Shown here: piece by piece, positions 1 through 12,275 of the stretch | Numbering within the stretch: position 1 is the first letter of the stretch | Layout: each line of letters begins with the position of its first letter | NCBI GenBank assembly: GCA_022113835.1 | Contig: JAILWY010000006.1 | Location: 6,138,001-6,202,000, forward strand | Origin: Atopsyche davidsoni | Lineage: Eukaryota; Arthropoda; Insecta; Trichoptera; Hydrobiosidae | Length of the DNA stretch: 64,000 nucleotides | Direction: 5' to 3' | The notes under the pieces: model-generated | Seen by the model: only the letters and a program-made list of their open reading frames with translations | What the model was told of the DNA's origin: nothing | The model's database searches: none | Position numbers and translations under genes: made by a program

Positions 1-343
1 AAAATAATTAGCAATAATATAAATGGTAAGGACTAAATTAATTAAATAAAATTTAGTGAATATATTTGGGAGGGAAATTGTCAGCTTTGTGAATTGTTGT
101 CTATCGGCATTGACGAATCTGCAAATGCAAACCTGTCAAAAATAGCGCAAGCGGAGGTTATGTTGATGCGCGCTAAAGCTATGCGAGTGTCGAGACCGAT
201 GTCTTTACTTTAGGGCCCCAATTACACGTCGAAACCGAAAGGTTTGCCTTTTTTACATTCAATTAAAACTGCTTATACTTTGGGTGCGTAGTGATTATTT
301 TATCTCAACGATTTTTCTATTCGCGTTGCAGAAAATTTTATTT
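1..343 (+). promoter_or_regulatory. Upstream region and probable 5'UTR of E2F7/8
   Basis: This is non-coding DNA 5' of the E2F7/8 start codon. A pyrimidine-rich run ending in TTGCAG (AG at 330-331) looks like a 3' splice acceptor 12 bases before the first ATG, so the first transcribed exon is probably non-coding and lies upstream. The stretch at about 100-240 is GC-richer than its surroundings, including GCGCGC at about 168-173, and could be promoter or first-exon sequence. No TATA box or initiator stands out. The transcription start is not determined. Confidence 0.4.
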
Positions 344-1827
344 ATGATGTTGGGCAGCCAAAATATCGTCGAGACACCTAAACGTAGCATTTTAGGAGAA
401 GTGACTAACTCGCGATATGTTTCGCCTACGGCGAATCTAAAATTGCTAACAAACGTCGCTCTCCAGAATGCATACCAGAGGAAGGAGAAATCTTTACAAA
501 TTTTGTGTGACAGGTTTGGCTCCTTATTTTTTTTTTATCACGATTGTACTTGATGCTGTTATTTACGCGTTATGTTTCAATTTTTTATAATTTTTTATGC
601 AATATGCTTAGATTTTTGGAGCTGTATCCTCTGTACGGATGCACTGGCCGTACTGAAATCCATCTTGATGCCACTGCCCAGCGCTTAGGTGTAGAAAAGA
701 GAAGGATTTATGATATAATTAACATTTTGGAGGCATTGCAATTTGCAACTCATCGACGAAAAAATACGTACGCTTGGCATGGAGCTGTAAAACTTGGGAC
801 TCTTTTGGCCACTCTCAAGTCGCAGGGACTCGCCTTGGGGATTAAACATGCGCTCCACGGGAAGCAAAGTGCCGTTGTCCCGCCCAAGCACAAGTCACTA
901 GGAATACTCGCTCAGAGGTTCTTGATGATGTTCCTTGTTGAACCACCGGTAAATATACACTTTTTAAAAACTAATTTGTGTAAATTTAGTGTTTCTCAAT
1001 GATCTTTGCAGTGTTGATAATGTGTTGGATTATTTGTTTGTTTTATAACCTCATCTGTCAAACTTGAAATCGAAAAAAAAACCCATTTTGTTCATGAAAA
1101 TACCAGATGTGCAACAAATTACCCTAAGACTAAATGTAAATGCGTGCTTAAACTAACCTTGTGAAAAAAAAACCAACATAACCTAACCAGATGACAATCT
1201 CGTAATTGTATAAAACTGTAAACTGTTTAACAGCAAATACACAACCTTGTTCTAAAATAAGCTACAAAATGTAAAAATGTAAAGTTAGATATGAATATAG
1301 AAACTTATTGTTACAAGACAATTTCATTTATTTTTTTGTTTTATCTATAGAATTCTCTTATCAACTTGGAAATGGCCATAGCTGTGCTTATTAGCCCTCC
1401 TCGTTTCGTCTCCAATGGTTCGGATCTGCCGCAGCATGATCGTCAGCACAAGTCAAAAGTTCGACGTCTCTATGATATTTCAAACGTCCTATCCTCAATA
1501 GGTCTCATTGAAAAAGTAAGTAGCTCTACAATATTGAAGAAGCCAGTGTTTCGGTATGTGGGGCCCAAGTGTGTCCCTCCAAAACCAACTACGCCGCTGT
1601 TGTCTTCGGCACAACTTACTCCAGTGTCTTTGATGGTGCGCACCAACTCAGTTGTGTATTCCTGCCCGTCTCGATCTAAGAGAAAGTTGGTGTTTTCTTC
1701 TCCGTCATACCCGAGCTCGCCAGCCTCGTGCAGCAGCACTCCTCCTCTCACGCCGTGCTACAAGTGGGACGTGATGCTGCAGGTGGCCGACATGGAGCTG
1801 AATCGTCTGAACAGTACAACTGTGTAA
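344..1827 (+). CDS. E2F7/8: Atypical E2F transcription factor E2F7/8 (three coding exons, 327 aa)
   Basis: This gene encodes an atypical E2F, a nuclear repressor of cell-cycle and DNA-replication genes that binds E2F sites without a DP partner. Coding exons are 344-513, 612-948 and 1351-1827. The introns are 98 and 402 bp with GT-AG ends, and the phases (2, 0) join cleanly. Residues 28-36 (PTANLKLLT) match the conserved pre-domain motif of vertebrate E2F7/8. DNA-binding domain 1 covers about residues 45-115, with RRIYDI at 87-92 and WHG at its end. Domain 2 covers about 150-242, from KSLGILAQRF through RRLYDISNVLSS (207-218) to VGP. Two winged helices in tandem with no DP-dimerisation or RB-binding segment define this subfamily. 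The C-terminal tail is only about 85 Ser/Pro-rich residues, whereas vertebrate members are about 870-910 residues long. The start is the first of two adjacent in-frame ATGs just after a probable 5'UTR acceptor. The family call is very secure; the exact N terminus is less so. Confidence 0.94.
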
Positions 1828-2510
1828 TCGCACTCTATATCAGGTGTTCAATTTTTACTTCAATATACGACAATGTTTTATACTTTTGATTTTTGGACAG
1901 TCATACCATTCACAAAAAGTTGACTTCTTTTTCAACCTTATCATATATAGCTTTTAAGTTCTTTCTCAGATCTCTTAAGAAAATTGTTTGTGCAGTTTTT
2001 AACAATAAAATACTTATCTTTCATTCTGGAGGATTTCAATCACATATGGAAAGAAAGCTGGAAAATGATTATTTTTTGTTATTAATTATTTAACATAACT
2101 AATATTATTTTATTTGAACGGTATATTGATCAGTTATATGCTTTTCGCATTTTTGTAGAATGATTGAAATTATTGTGTGATTTTAGTTAATCTATGTTTT
2201 TTTAAGTGCAGTAACTTTACTGCTCTTCCAAAGCTCTATTCTGAATAAGGTTTCTCTGCTTAAGAGTAATGTAAATTCAATTAATTTTTAGAAAATAAGA
2301 AAGAATTGCACAAATTATTTATGCATTATGCTGTGGATAGTGCACGAAATGGTGACATTATTTAATTATTTATAGATATTTGTAAAAAGATGTATTGTGA
2401 TAAAATGTAAATTTATTCCTTTAATATGTGGAAATACATTTGAAGCTCAGCTTATCTTTGATCCGAGGCTTGCCTCGGGAAAAATGCATTATTTGACAAT
2501 AAACTATATT
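1828..2510 (+). other. E2F7/8 3'UTR with candidate poly(A) signals
   Basis: This is AT-rich sequence after the E2F7/8 stop codon, with AATAAA at 2004-2009 and again at 2498-2503. ATTTA pentamers cluster around 2310-2375, as in unstable cell-cycle mRNAs. A perfect GC-rich hairpin sits 20 bases before the distal AATAAA. Which poly(A) site is used cannot be read from the sequence. Confidence 0.5.
2463..2478 (+). other. Perfect 7-bp GC hairpin before distal poly(A) signal
   Basis: CCGAGGC, a TT spacer and GCCTCGG form an uninterrupted inverted repeat inside otherwise AT-rich 3'UTR. It does not match the histone 3' stem-loop consensus. Function is unknown. Confidence 0.45.
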
Positions 2511-2768
2511 CATCAGTAATCTATCTAGCTTAGCTTGGAATGAATACCACCTAAATATCTTATAAATTTTTGAATTTTTCTTCCCTATCTATATAATGTT
2601 TATAGAAATGATTTAAAATTAACAAATAATTTTCTTTGGTTCTTTGGTCTTGTAACATTGACTGCTTTAGATGGGAACAGTTTTAGGATTAATTTTTATT
2701 GTTCAGAGATCACTAATTTTGTCTGTATCATTTTTTCTTTTCATTTGTTACCATGAACGACAAATATA

Positions 2769-2769
2769 A

Positions 2770-2816
<47 letters not shown>
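2769..2816. repeat. (TA)n microsatellite
   Basis: A nearly pure run of alternating T and A with a few AAA interruptions at its left end. Confidence 0.9.
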
Positions 2817-2821
<5 letters not shown>

Positions 2822-5280
2822 AATATATGGTTAATTCTTATGGTGTGCTTACACTGTCAGCAATGAGCAATAGTCCTAACCAATAACTGTTTGCTCGCAT
2901 TCAATTTCAGTCTGAGTGCATCATAAGTTTACAAATTTGGGGTTAGGCAATGAGAGCATAAGATTTTTAATGCTTTCGAACTTGTATTTTCTGTATGAAA
3001 ATAATTATTATTGTTCTATTGATATATCTTATATTTTATTATATCATTATTATTATTTGCAAATTTTCTCAACATCATTTTGTATTAAAAATGTAAACGT
3101 AAGAGATTTCTCTATTTCTTATTAGCGGTGTTTTTGAAAAATGTTGTTAAAAGCATTATTTATTACAATGTTGGTTATATCGGGGACACGTGTATATTAT
3201 AAATTGTTATATATATATATATCACTGAAGCTTTTTTAAAGAATTTTCATTTTGAGCGAGGATTATGAGGGGTCAAATGTGAGGCTATACTAGGACTGCC
3301 TACAGTGGAGTATCAACACGCTCATTTTGCAAAATTATGATCTTAAGTATCATTATAATTTTTGTTAGTTGCATAACAGCAAATAAATTACCAATCATAT
3401 ATAATTGTCTTGTAAGCAAAGGAATTGCATTAAATTAACAAGTATTAATTTAATTAATATTCAATTTAATGGCAATTTAAGTTTCAAATCCAGATAGATA
3501 TTTTCTTCTATTATGTGAAAAATAATTAGAATTTTATAATTATAATTTGGAAAATAACTATGTTGTTTTTTAACCATTTTATCTTATTGTAATGGCTAGT
3601 TTAACTAGTCAAATCAATGATATTAAATGTTATCTTTCTAAATAGTGGTTAGTTTTTGAAGAATAACCAATAATTTTATTCTAATGTATATTAATCTTCT
3701 TGCCAGTTGCATACACAATATATACCTGTAACATTAATAAACTTTTCTATGGTTGACAATAATTTTGGTACATGCTTCGATGTTGGGTATAAAATATATT
3801 TAAACATGCAGTATTTAAGTACTCATTGATAAGTGTTTAAAATATTTTTAGATAATAAGTACTGGAAAAAAAATTTCATTTTGGTGTGTTATTTTCATTT
3901 TATTTTTTTTCCCTAAATTTATTACATCATTTAAAAAGTATCGCTTTTATATGATAAAATGTCGAATTGTAAACCTTCAGTTCCAGTCATTAAAAAGAAC
4001 TAATGATATTTGAAAGCACAACTTAAAAAATATGATTATTTCATTAAAATACTTGATGTGAGTGGATGTTGTGTGCTGTTAGTTGTTCTGATACATATAT
4101 ATTTTTATATACATACAAATTTATTTATATATATATCTTTTTTTAATTATAAAAAATAACATGTTCGGGTATTTATACCAAAAAAATCTAAATTATTTAC
4201 TCTTCCGACTGATGTTTGTTGTGGTCTACAAAGAAATATTTTCTGTTTTCAGTTCAACATTAAAAAATTAAATGAACAATATGTTTAATTTGATATATTG
4301 ATTATGACTTGAAAGTTAAAGTTAAACTTTAAGATTTGATAGTTTAAAAATAATTATCTGAAGATTTGAAAATTCATTCCTGTGTTAATCATTAAAATCA
4401 ATTTGTGCTAATATAAAAATTGAAGATTATTGAAAATGGTATGGTTTTTTATGCCATGTGATGTAACTTTTTTCACGTGGAAAATCACTGCCGTCGTATC
4501 GTTTGTGTGACCTGAAAATAATAATGACGATTGACTGAATCACATTTAAACGAATTTTTAAATAAATATTATCCACGAACTCGTACTTGATAACTATGAT
4601 TCTACCCGTGATTAGTTTTTTGTTTAGATTTTTAGCTCTCATTGTTGTATTAAAATATTTATAAACTAAATTATTACAACAGGCAAGTTTATGTGTATTG
4701 TTATTAAATTTATATAGGGAGCTCTTCATAATACTACATAACTATGGAGGTGTGCAATTATTTTCTAAGAAAATTGACTGTACTAAAATAATATATCATT
4801 GAAGTTCACAAGGCAGCTGATATTATCATCGATCGTTTATTTCTGATTGAAATGCATCTTAGATTTAAAGTAGATCCTAAAGCTGTCTTACTCGTATCCT
4901 TGGTTTGGTATATAATATTCTTATTTGTGCAATTCTTCATATAATATTTATTTATCTATAAAGAAATATATTTATACGACTACACTTGTGTATTTTTATT
5001 TTAAGGTAATAATGTTTGTGTAATGTGTTCAATAAGATGACATTTATATTTTTACATTTTTTAATTAGAAAAAAAATTAATTACATATTTACATAATTTA
5101 TCTATAACAAATAATTTTTTTTCTGTAATTCGTACAAAATTTTATTAATTGAAAATAATTGGAAAAAAATAAATAACAAGATTCATAGGAATTTTATGCC
5201 ACAATAGAAATATTATTTTGTATTAAACTTTATAGGTCTTCTCGCCAAAGTTTAATATTAAAGTATATTTACTAGGAAAG
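2817..5280. other. AT-rich intergenic DNA, no gene seen
   Basis: Low-complexity AT-rich sequence between the E2F7/8 3' end and the coding-like relic. It includes a short TA run at about 3206-3222. An open minus-strand frame near 4427-4729 is of a length expected by chance at this base composition and resembles no family I know. Confidence 0.6.
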
Positions 5281-5284
5281 CTAC

Positions 5285-5870
5285 TGTAAGATGGACTTCT
5301 TCGAGTTATGAGAGGATTTAGAAGAAGAAATGGGAGTTCTCAAGATTATGTCTGCTGACAGGTTTGAGAACCTTAAGGAAGTTCAGACATTCACAATATT
5401 TCTCAACATTTATGTAATTTCAACTTCTCTACTATTCTAGCCTATACCTAGAAGAGCTTGAGCAATCGATGGAGTAGTTTCCCATTGGATGTGTACGGAT
5501 ACTCGGGTTCATATTGACGGAGCTGCTTTGATGAACTATATTAGCGTGGCAAGATGAATAAATAATATTACAAATCACATTTTTGCAATCTCCACAAAAT
5601 CATCTCACAAAGAGTACAACTTTCCATCTGAGAATTTTTATATGAAAATACTAAAAGACATGAAAATGTTTAACGACTATGGATAAATGTACACTTGCAG
5701 GGACTGTCCATCTGAATGAATTTTATATTTACAAAATTTACACAAAACGTGACCATTCTCATTCGTACGATTTGATTGTTGTTGATGGTGATGCAAGATA
5801 TCCAGAGGGGCTATTCAAATTTAGGACGGTCACATTGAATTGACACCTGATTGAGTATTTATCTTCCGGA
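5285..5870 (+). pseudogene. Frame-broken coding-like relic (unknown gene or transposon)
   Basis: This block is GC-richer than its flanks and gives protein-like stretches when read across stops and frame changes. One segment near 5318-5435 reads EDLEEEMGVLKIMSADRF and onward. A second, at about 5490-5685 in a single frame with one internal stop, includes RVHIDGAALMNY and KILKDMKMFNDYG. A third, at about 5664-5840 in another frame, includes SYDLIVVDGDARYPEG. Stops separate all of them. I do not recognise the family. It may be a decayed gene or a transposon fragment, or part of the 3'UTR of the adjacent minus-strand gene, whose stop codon lies only about 10 bases beyond. Confidence 0.3.
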
Positions 5871-5879
5871 GAGCTGAAC

Positions 5880-8800
5880 TTAGATGATGGATGTGATGAG
5901 ACGGGCCTTGAAATTGACTATTCTTTCCGATGTCTGGGCCAGTCGCAGGATCAGGTCCTGGATGAGATTGGAAATGCCCCGATTGGCAATGATGAAGAGA
6001 CGCGTCACAGGTCCGGGAATGCCTTCCGTGTAACCATCTCCTTTGCCCACGTCACCGTCCAAGGGCGCAGATGTCGCCTCATCTGACTGCTCAGTGCCTC
6101 CCGAGCCGGCAACCAACTGTAACACGATCTGTATTAGAACCTCTTCGGTGCTACGACTCCCACCGACTAAGTCCCGTCAGTCAAGTCAGATACCGCAACA
6201 GTTTACCCGTCCCAGATACATTAGTGTCCAACCTGCATTCGATACAACGGTCATTGTTATGGAAAAAGTAAAGTCTGTGGCAAATGAAGATCAGAGAGAA
6301 TGGAGTTCAGAATGAGGTGGAAAGAGAGAGACAGTCACTAAGTAGGATGAAATGATTGCCAATACGGATGAATTAAATGGAATCGTGCAGTGTCAAGGAA
6401 TGGTCTATGTTACTATGAATTTCTAATGAATCAATATAATTGTAAAACTACTTTATGTGAATACTACAAGTTTAGTTGTTAACAATTTCACCATAGCTAC
6501 AAGTTAATATTTATAATTCTGTTAATGATTCCGTCCTGTAGCATGGGAAGGCATCGTTAAACTAATTGAATAAACTTACTTGAAAAAGATATATTATTAT
6601 CGTACAATAATTCACAAGAGAAAGAATATAATGAAATGACCTTGCACAAATAAGAAGACTAAAAAATTAAGATAGAATATTATGTTTTGCTTTATTTTCA
6701 TGTAAAGTTAGTTTGTCTGAAGATTTATCAGATAAGTGAGTGTAAAGAAACGATAAAATCTTACGAAACATCATTGAAAAGAAGTCTAAAAAGAGAACTA
6801 GCTAACGATAACAAAGTGCACGATCGGAGGAGCAACAGGGGACAGGAGAATTGTGGCGAGGTGTCGTGCGCGGGCGTGCCAAAGATAGAAGAAAGTCAAA
6901 ATGTTACGGAGCGTTCTGTCTGAGTTTGTACCACCTTGGTGGTGTTGTTAGAGACGTCCCTCACCGCCGTGTGTGTGGCGGTGATTCCCAGCCCGATGGA
7001 GTCAGTCCCGGTGAGGATCCGGAAGGCCTGTCCTGCGGCTCGCGCCATACTCTCCGCGGGCCGCTGCCAAACAACTACACTTCATCCTCGGCTCACCCCC
7101 AGTGGAAGAAACCAAGTCCAACTCAGAACCTTCTTCCACTACTGACTCGAACCAACTCGCTAACTTAACAGTCCAGGCATTTACAACTCCTATTACGGAC
7201 TGCTACTACACGGTTGGTATTGGGACTATTATTGTCACATTTTTAAATGAATTATCAACATTTCAGCGTTTATTATTATGAATTAGATTTTGAATATGAT
7301 ATGAATTGAATTTTTGGTTGAATTGAATTGCAATTAGATGATATGAGATAGCTGAAAACTGTATGAAGAATGAATGGTAAATATGTATATCGTACTTACT
7401 GAAATTTTTTCAATAAAATACACAATAAAAAGAAAGTAAGATATAATTAGTGGAAAATATAGCAAGCTGTTACACTTGTAATGTTATTAGTTGTTGTCCT
7501 ATAAGTTGTTACGTCAGTCTTGTATTATGCAAAATATCTTTCCTAAACAGTAGTTGGATTTAAAATTTTACTTTGAAAACATAAATTATAGTTATATCTG
7601 AAGAAATTTTAAATTATTAAACAAACAATAATTCAAAAATGATTATTAAAATAAATTTTTAATTTAAAAAAAAGTATTGATAATTTTTTTTATAGATGAA
7701 ATATTTCTATGCTGAAGTTTCTTTTTATTCATTGGATTCTATTACAAAATCTATTCAAATTAAATGTGATTTTAAAATTTATGTTCTTCAGTTAATGAGG
7801 AATAGCCAAGTATTTTATTACTTGTATTTTATTCTTACCCTGATGATGTCAAATAAGAAATTTCCTGAACCGCCACCGGATCCGCTTCCAGAGCTGCTGC
7901 TGTCTCCGCCACCAAACCCGAAGTTCAGGAACCTGAAAAAACCCATTACTTCAAACTGAAAGCAAAACTACTGAGGAGTATAATAATGCACGAACGCTGC
8001 GCGGAGAGAATGTGCGGTGCATATCTCATAAGAATTTCTCTGAAGTCACTCGAGCAGAAATTATTATACAATATTCTGTATTTTATAGATTCATTCTGAG
8101 GTTGAAACATATTTCCTACGAAACAATTTAAGCGGTTGGGATATTAGCCAATCTCTGCGGTTCCTTTGTTAGACGCGGTTTAATGCAATTAGGATTTAAA
8201 GCATAACAGACCTAAGTATTTATTAATGTCGTTATACAAAAAAAAGGTGTTGTATAAATTATAATTTATTTTTTATCTATATTTAGGGTATTTGTAAAGT
8301 ATGTAAAAATTGGTTTCGAGTAATACCGTTTGTTTCTGTTTTCATCGGAAGAATCAGCATCGACGTCGTCGAGGGAGAGGTCGTCGATGGCTCCTCCGTT
8401 GGCGTTGGAGGCGGCGCCGTCCTGGTCCGAGTCGTCGTCCTTGGCCTCGGCCTTGGTTTCCCCCTCGGGCTCCGTGAACTGGACGCGCACCTCGGACTGC
8501 TGCGACTCCGCCTCGGACAGGAGGTTCTCGTCGTTGTTCACCGCCGACGTGGCCTGAAAACCGTTCGATTGTGAACTCCCGCGATCGACTTCCGCGGAGA
8601 GTTACGATAAGACGCGTCGAGGATTAGTAGCGGTGAGAGAGCTGAGGTCTCGACCGGCGGTCCAGTTGCTGGATTTTCGCTCGTATCTGATGTCTGTCGC
8701 AGTCCTCGTACCCGTCGGGATGTACTTTTGGACTGCCCTGTTAATCTGATGAGAGAGATGGATTAGTGGAGGCGATGAGTGAATCTTCAGAGCGGATGCG

Positions 8801-11800
8801 TCGGCGTCGGTTAGTCTGCGAGACGCCGGATCGGTCGTTTTCGATTTTCGGTCAAGCGTTTGCGTATTCCTCTCGTCTGTCGACGGTTTCGGGAACCGGC
8901 GCCGGCGTCATACTTGCCGGGTCGCCGGCGGGTCGTCCTCTAAGTCGTCGAGAATAGCGAAAAAGTCGGACAAAATGGTTGGAAAATTACCGAAGTCGCG
9001 CTAGGGAGCGAATCCGGAGGGTCGGCCTCGGAAGTGCCGTCGGGAGATGTCGAAGAATCGGTTTCGGAAGAAGTGGCGGTAATGGTGCTTATTTCAGCGG
9101 TCGACTCGGAGGAAGTCGTTTGCGAGGAAGAAGAGATAGATTCCGTCGTGGGGGGTTCCGCGGAGGCCGACGAGGAAGGTTCGGTCTCCGAGGGGCTTTC
9201 GGAAGAGTCAGAAGAGCTAGTGTCGGGCTCCGCACCGGAGAGGGTGCTCGGGGCGAGAGATGGGCTGTCGGAGAGATCGGCGGGAGTACTTGCTTGCACC
9301 TCATTATCTGCGGGCGTTTCCGTCGCCGCTCCGTCGGCGTCCTCGCTCACGCGGGAGGCTATGTTGACGGACACGGGAGCGGAGTCCGCGTCCTCGTCCT
9401 CGTCGTCGTCCTCGTCGCTGTCGGGCCCGTATGTGGGCAAGGAGACGGAGATCTTGTTGCCGCTGGTGGAGGAGGTGGCTGCGGGGCGGTTGCCCCCGAG
9501 CGCGCCTGACAGGAGTGATCTCCCTACGGTTCGGAACAGGAAGCTGACTATCTGCTGTATTTTTTGATCAATAATCTAGAACACAATGATACACAGGTTG
9601 ACGGCGGCTCTGGAGGTTGGACACTCGCTGGACGTATCGATCGGGAGGCGCAGAAGAGACACGAGCTATCCGGTCGTTAATACAAGAGCTACTTGCGTAC
9701 ACATCAAAGCTTCGACAATAATGTACAAAAATTATCTATGTTTTAGGGATAAAATAAAATATAAAACAATTACTAAATAAAACTAAAAAATCTGAAACAT
9801 CAAACAGTATTCATTAGGAATGTAGGTAATATTTCCATAATTACAATAAATAGTAGGAAAAAGTTTATAGCGAATTCGATACATAAATAAATAAAGTACA
9901 AATAAACCATTAGAATAACACAAAACTAACATTTAAAATATTCACCAACGAATTTGATCGTCATTAAATATTAATTAATAGCACTTGTAGTAAGAAAGAA
10001 ATGTATTTAGTATATTCACAATCAATTATTTAACCGTCAGGTATACAGTTCGTACTCAACACAGTCCCCATATTTACTAGAATGATGTAAAAGAGGTTAA
10101 GCAATTTTAATACAACAATGTTATTATTAGTCACATTCGATTATTCTGTTAGATTTACAGCGGGAGGGGCACTACTGCTACATTATACAACACTATAATA
10201 TAATATTGTGTACGGGGGCGATAAATACAAACGATTAAAAAATATTTTTAATTTTTAGCTTCATTTGAAATGAAACCGATTATTGTTTTTCAAAATGCTG
10301 AAATTGACAAATAGAAAAGTAATTAAACGAACGGTTAAATCATCAAAATAAAGTAAATAAATTTGTGTTATAATAAGTTAAACGTATTGTGTTTCATTGT
10401 ACTTAAACGTGTTTTCTGATTATGTATTGCAGTGGAACTTTGAGATCCGTCAAGTATATTTTTAAATTGGTCCATGCTGATTAAACGGTTTACTGGCTAG
10501 CTTGTCGACGGAGAATTACTGATTAACGGAGGTGGATAGGTACGCGTAGAATACCTGAGACAGCGATGGGAACAGCTGCCTGAGAATGCCGATGGTCCTT
10601 TTATTTCTTTCGCTTAGCTCTGAATTCGGTTCGCCTAAATTGAGCGATTCTAAAGTTTCCTGAAAAAATAAACACGAATTAGTAAAAAAACAAACAGATG
10701 TATGATCAATACAGCATCCCCACCCCATAGCTAAATAATCCGATTGCAATTGTATAAAGTTTTCTGTATTGAGAATTTTTTTATGGATTTATAAAATAAT
10801 ATAAATCAAATAAGTTCTAACAAAAACAACATAGATTATTAAAAAAAAAAAAAACAAGATATCTCATGAAAGTTTATTTAAAATATAAAAAACAGTTAAT
10901 TTGTAACTTACTTAAAGTGAAAATTGCGTCAATTAAATAAGGTAGCGGTATTTGCGGCTAGAATTGCATGTTTACAAAATTTACAGAAATATTACAGTAT
11001 GACTGAATTAACTGGTGTATGGTAATCGGACGTAAAATATAATTCGGCTTAATATACGTATTTAATAGGATCGTTGAAGCATTTTTGCAAACCGACCTTC
11101 CCGAGTCGCAAACACCTCAAACAATCACGTCTAATAGAACCTCTAAAAGTATTATCCCAACTCCAATCACGCGACTCAAGTAACACGCAGAAGCTTGCCT
11201 CATTGTTGCGGCAGACGCGGTAGCATCCTGCGTTTTACTTTTTGCACATCAAAGTGAATAACATAACACGATCCCTTGAGCACCTAGCGCAATAGAGAAG
11301 ATAAAAAAGGGCAGAACAGGATATTGCTAAGTGAAATATTAGGTAATGACTACCGGCGTGGGTTTACCTTGTAAATTCAACTTTTTTGAAAGTCCGCGCA
11401 TGAATCCAGGTAAGTGTGGGTTCATCCTGTCATGTTTATTCTTTAATCGTTCATTAAAATTCTAGATCATTTACGGACTCAAAACCTTACTTGTCTTACT
11501 AGAATGTCGATAAAGCCACGGCACGCTACTGCTGTAGGATTTTTAGTTTTCTAGTAAATAAATGCTAATAAGTAAAGTAGGTCAAGGGGGTTTGCTTCTG
11601 CCGGTTTTTATGAAAAAACAAGTTTTATTTTGCATATTTGAATTTGTAATTATAATAATTTTATCACTATTTGTAAACGAATTTAAATGTACTGTTATAA
11701 TATTATATCAACAAAGAAAATTGTTTTAAATACGTAGCAAAACAGACACTTTCACGTAGTGGTGAAATATTAATAACCAGCATATTTTTCCATCACAGGA

Positions 11801-12244
11801 AGTTAAACGACAACCTGACTCGAAATGAAGAAGAGTTTGTGAAATCAAATTTATTCAGCCTTTGAACTTTTTATTAATATACTATATTTAAGAGATTTTG
11901 AAAAATAGATGATGAATAAATAAAAGTGGTTGTTTTTTTTGTATGAACACCGCGAAATTGTGTCAAATATATCATATTTAAAAATCAACAATAAGGTAGG
12001 TTTTAGAAGGTCATATTACTATTCTAACTGTTTTGATAGTAATCTTATTGTAATCCTACAACTACTGGTATGCATAAGAAGGGTGAGTCACCTGAGCGGC
12101 CTGCGCGGGGGCGATGATCTCGATGATCTCGGGGGTGTTGTCGTTGATTGGCGCGGGGTCAGGAACGGGCGCGGGGGCTGCCTTGCAATAAGCCACCAGG
12201 GACACCACCAGGGCCAGCCTCACCATCATTCTTAGCCGGGTCAT
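5880..12244 (-). CDS. Secreted acidic Ser/Thr-rich protein, unknown function (seven coding exons, ~510 aa)
   Basis: I do not recognise this protein. Coding exons read on the minus strand are 12244-12092, 10659-10555, 9575-8991, 8553-8327, 7932-7839, 7063-6935 (or 6932) and 6128 (or 6116)-5880. All have AG/GT borders and phases that join without stops. Residues 1-22 form a signal peptide (MTRLRMMVRLALVVSLVAYCKA, cleaved before APAP), so the product is probably secreted. A Pro/Ala linker follows, then a hydrophobic/amphipathic stretch (ILRQLFPSLSQ, then IVSFLF), then about 190 low-complexity residues opening with DEDDDEDEDAD and rich in Ser, Thr, Glu and Ala. This part looks disordered and mucin-like, perhaps O-glycosylated. 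A second acidic block, a Gly/Ser run (about GGGDSSSSGSGSGGGSG) and a C-terminal segment with GITATHTAVRDVSNN and NLIQDLILRLAQ follow. The N- and C-terminal blocks look structured. The gene model is strong; the function is open. Confidence 0.75.
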
Positions 12245-12275
12245 TTTTAATTACTGAAATCACAACAAGAAAAAT
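12245..12275 (-). promoter_or_regulatory. Probable 5'UTR splice acceptor of the secreted-protein gene
   Basis: On the minus strand a pyrimidine-rich tract (TTTTTCTTGTTGTGATTTCAG, with the AG at 12255-12254) lies nine bases before the ATG at 12244. This implies a separate non-coding first exon at higher coordinates. A candidate zone for it is the GC-richer block at about 12950-13560, but no donor could be fixed. Confidence 0.5.

Noticed and set aside
1470..1751. Minus-strand open frame of 93 codons
   Set aside because: It is antisense to E2F7/8 exon 3, which is clearly coding on the + strand.
4427..4729. 100-codon minus-strand frame
   Set aside because: Its composition is that of the flanking AT-rich DNA and its length is within chance. 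Only the last 25 residues look slightly protein-like, which is too little for a call.
8979..9567. Two long + strand open frames of about 176 codons
   Set aside because: They lie antisense to the GC-rich low-complexity third exon of the minus-strand gene. Their Gly/Arg- and Ser/Glu-rich products are shadows of its Ser/Asp/Glu codons, whereas the minus frame has a signal peptide and consistent splice phases.
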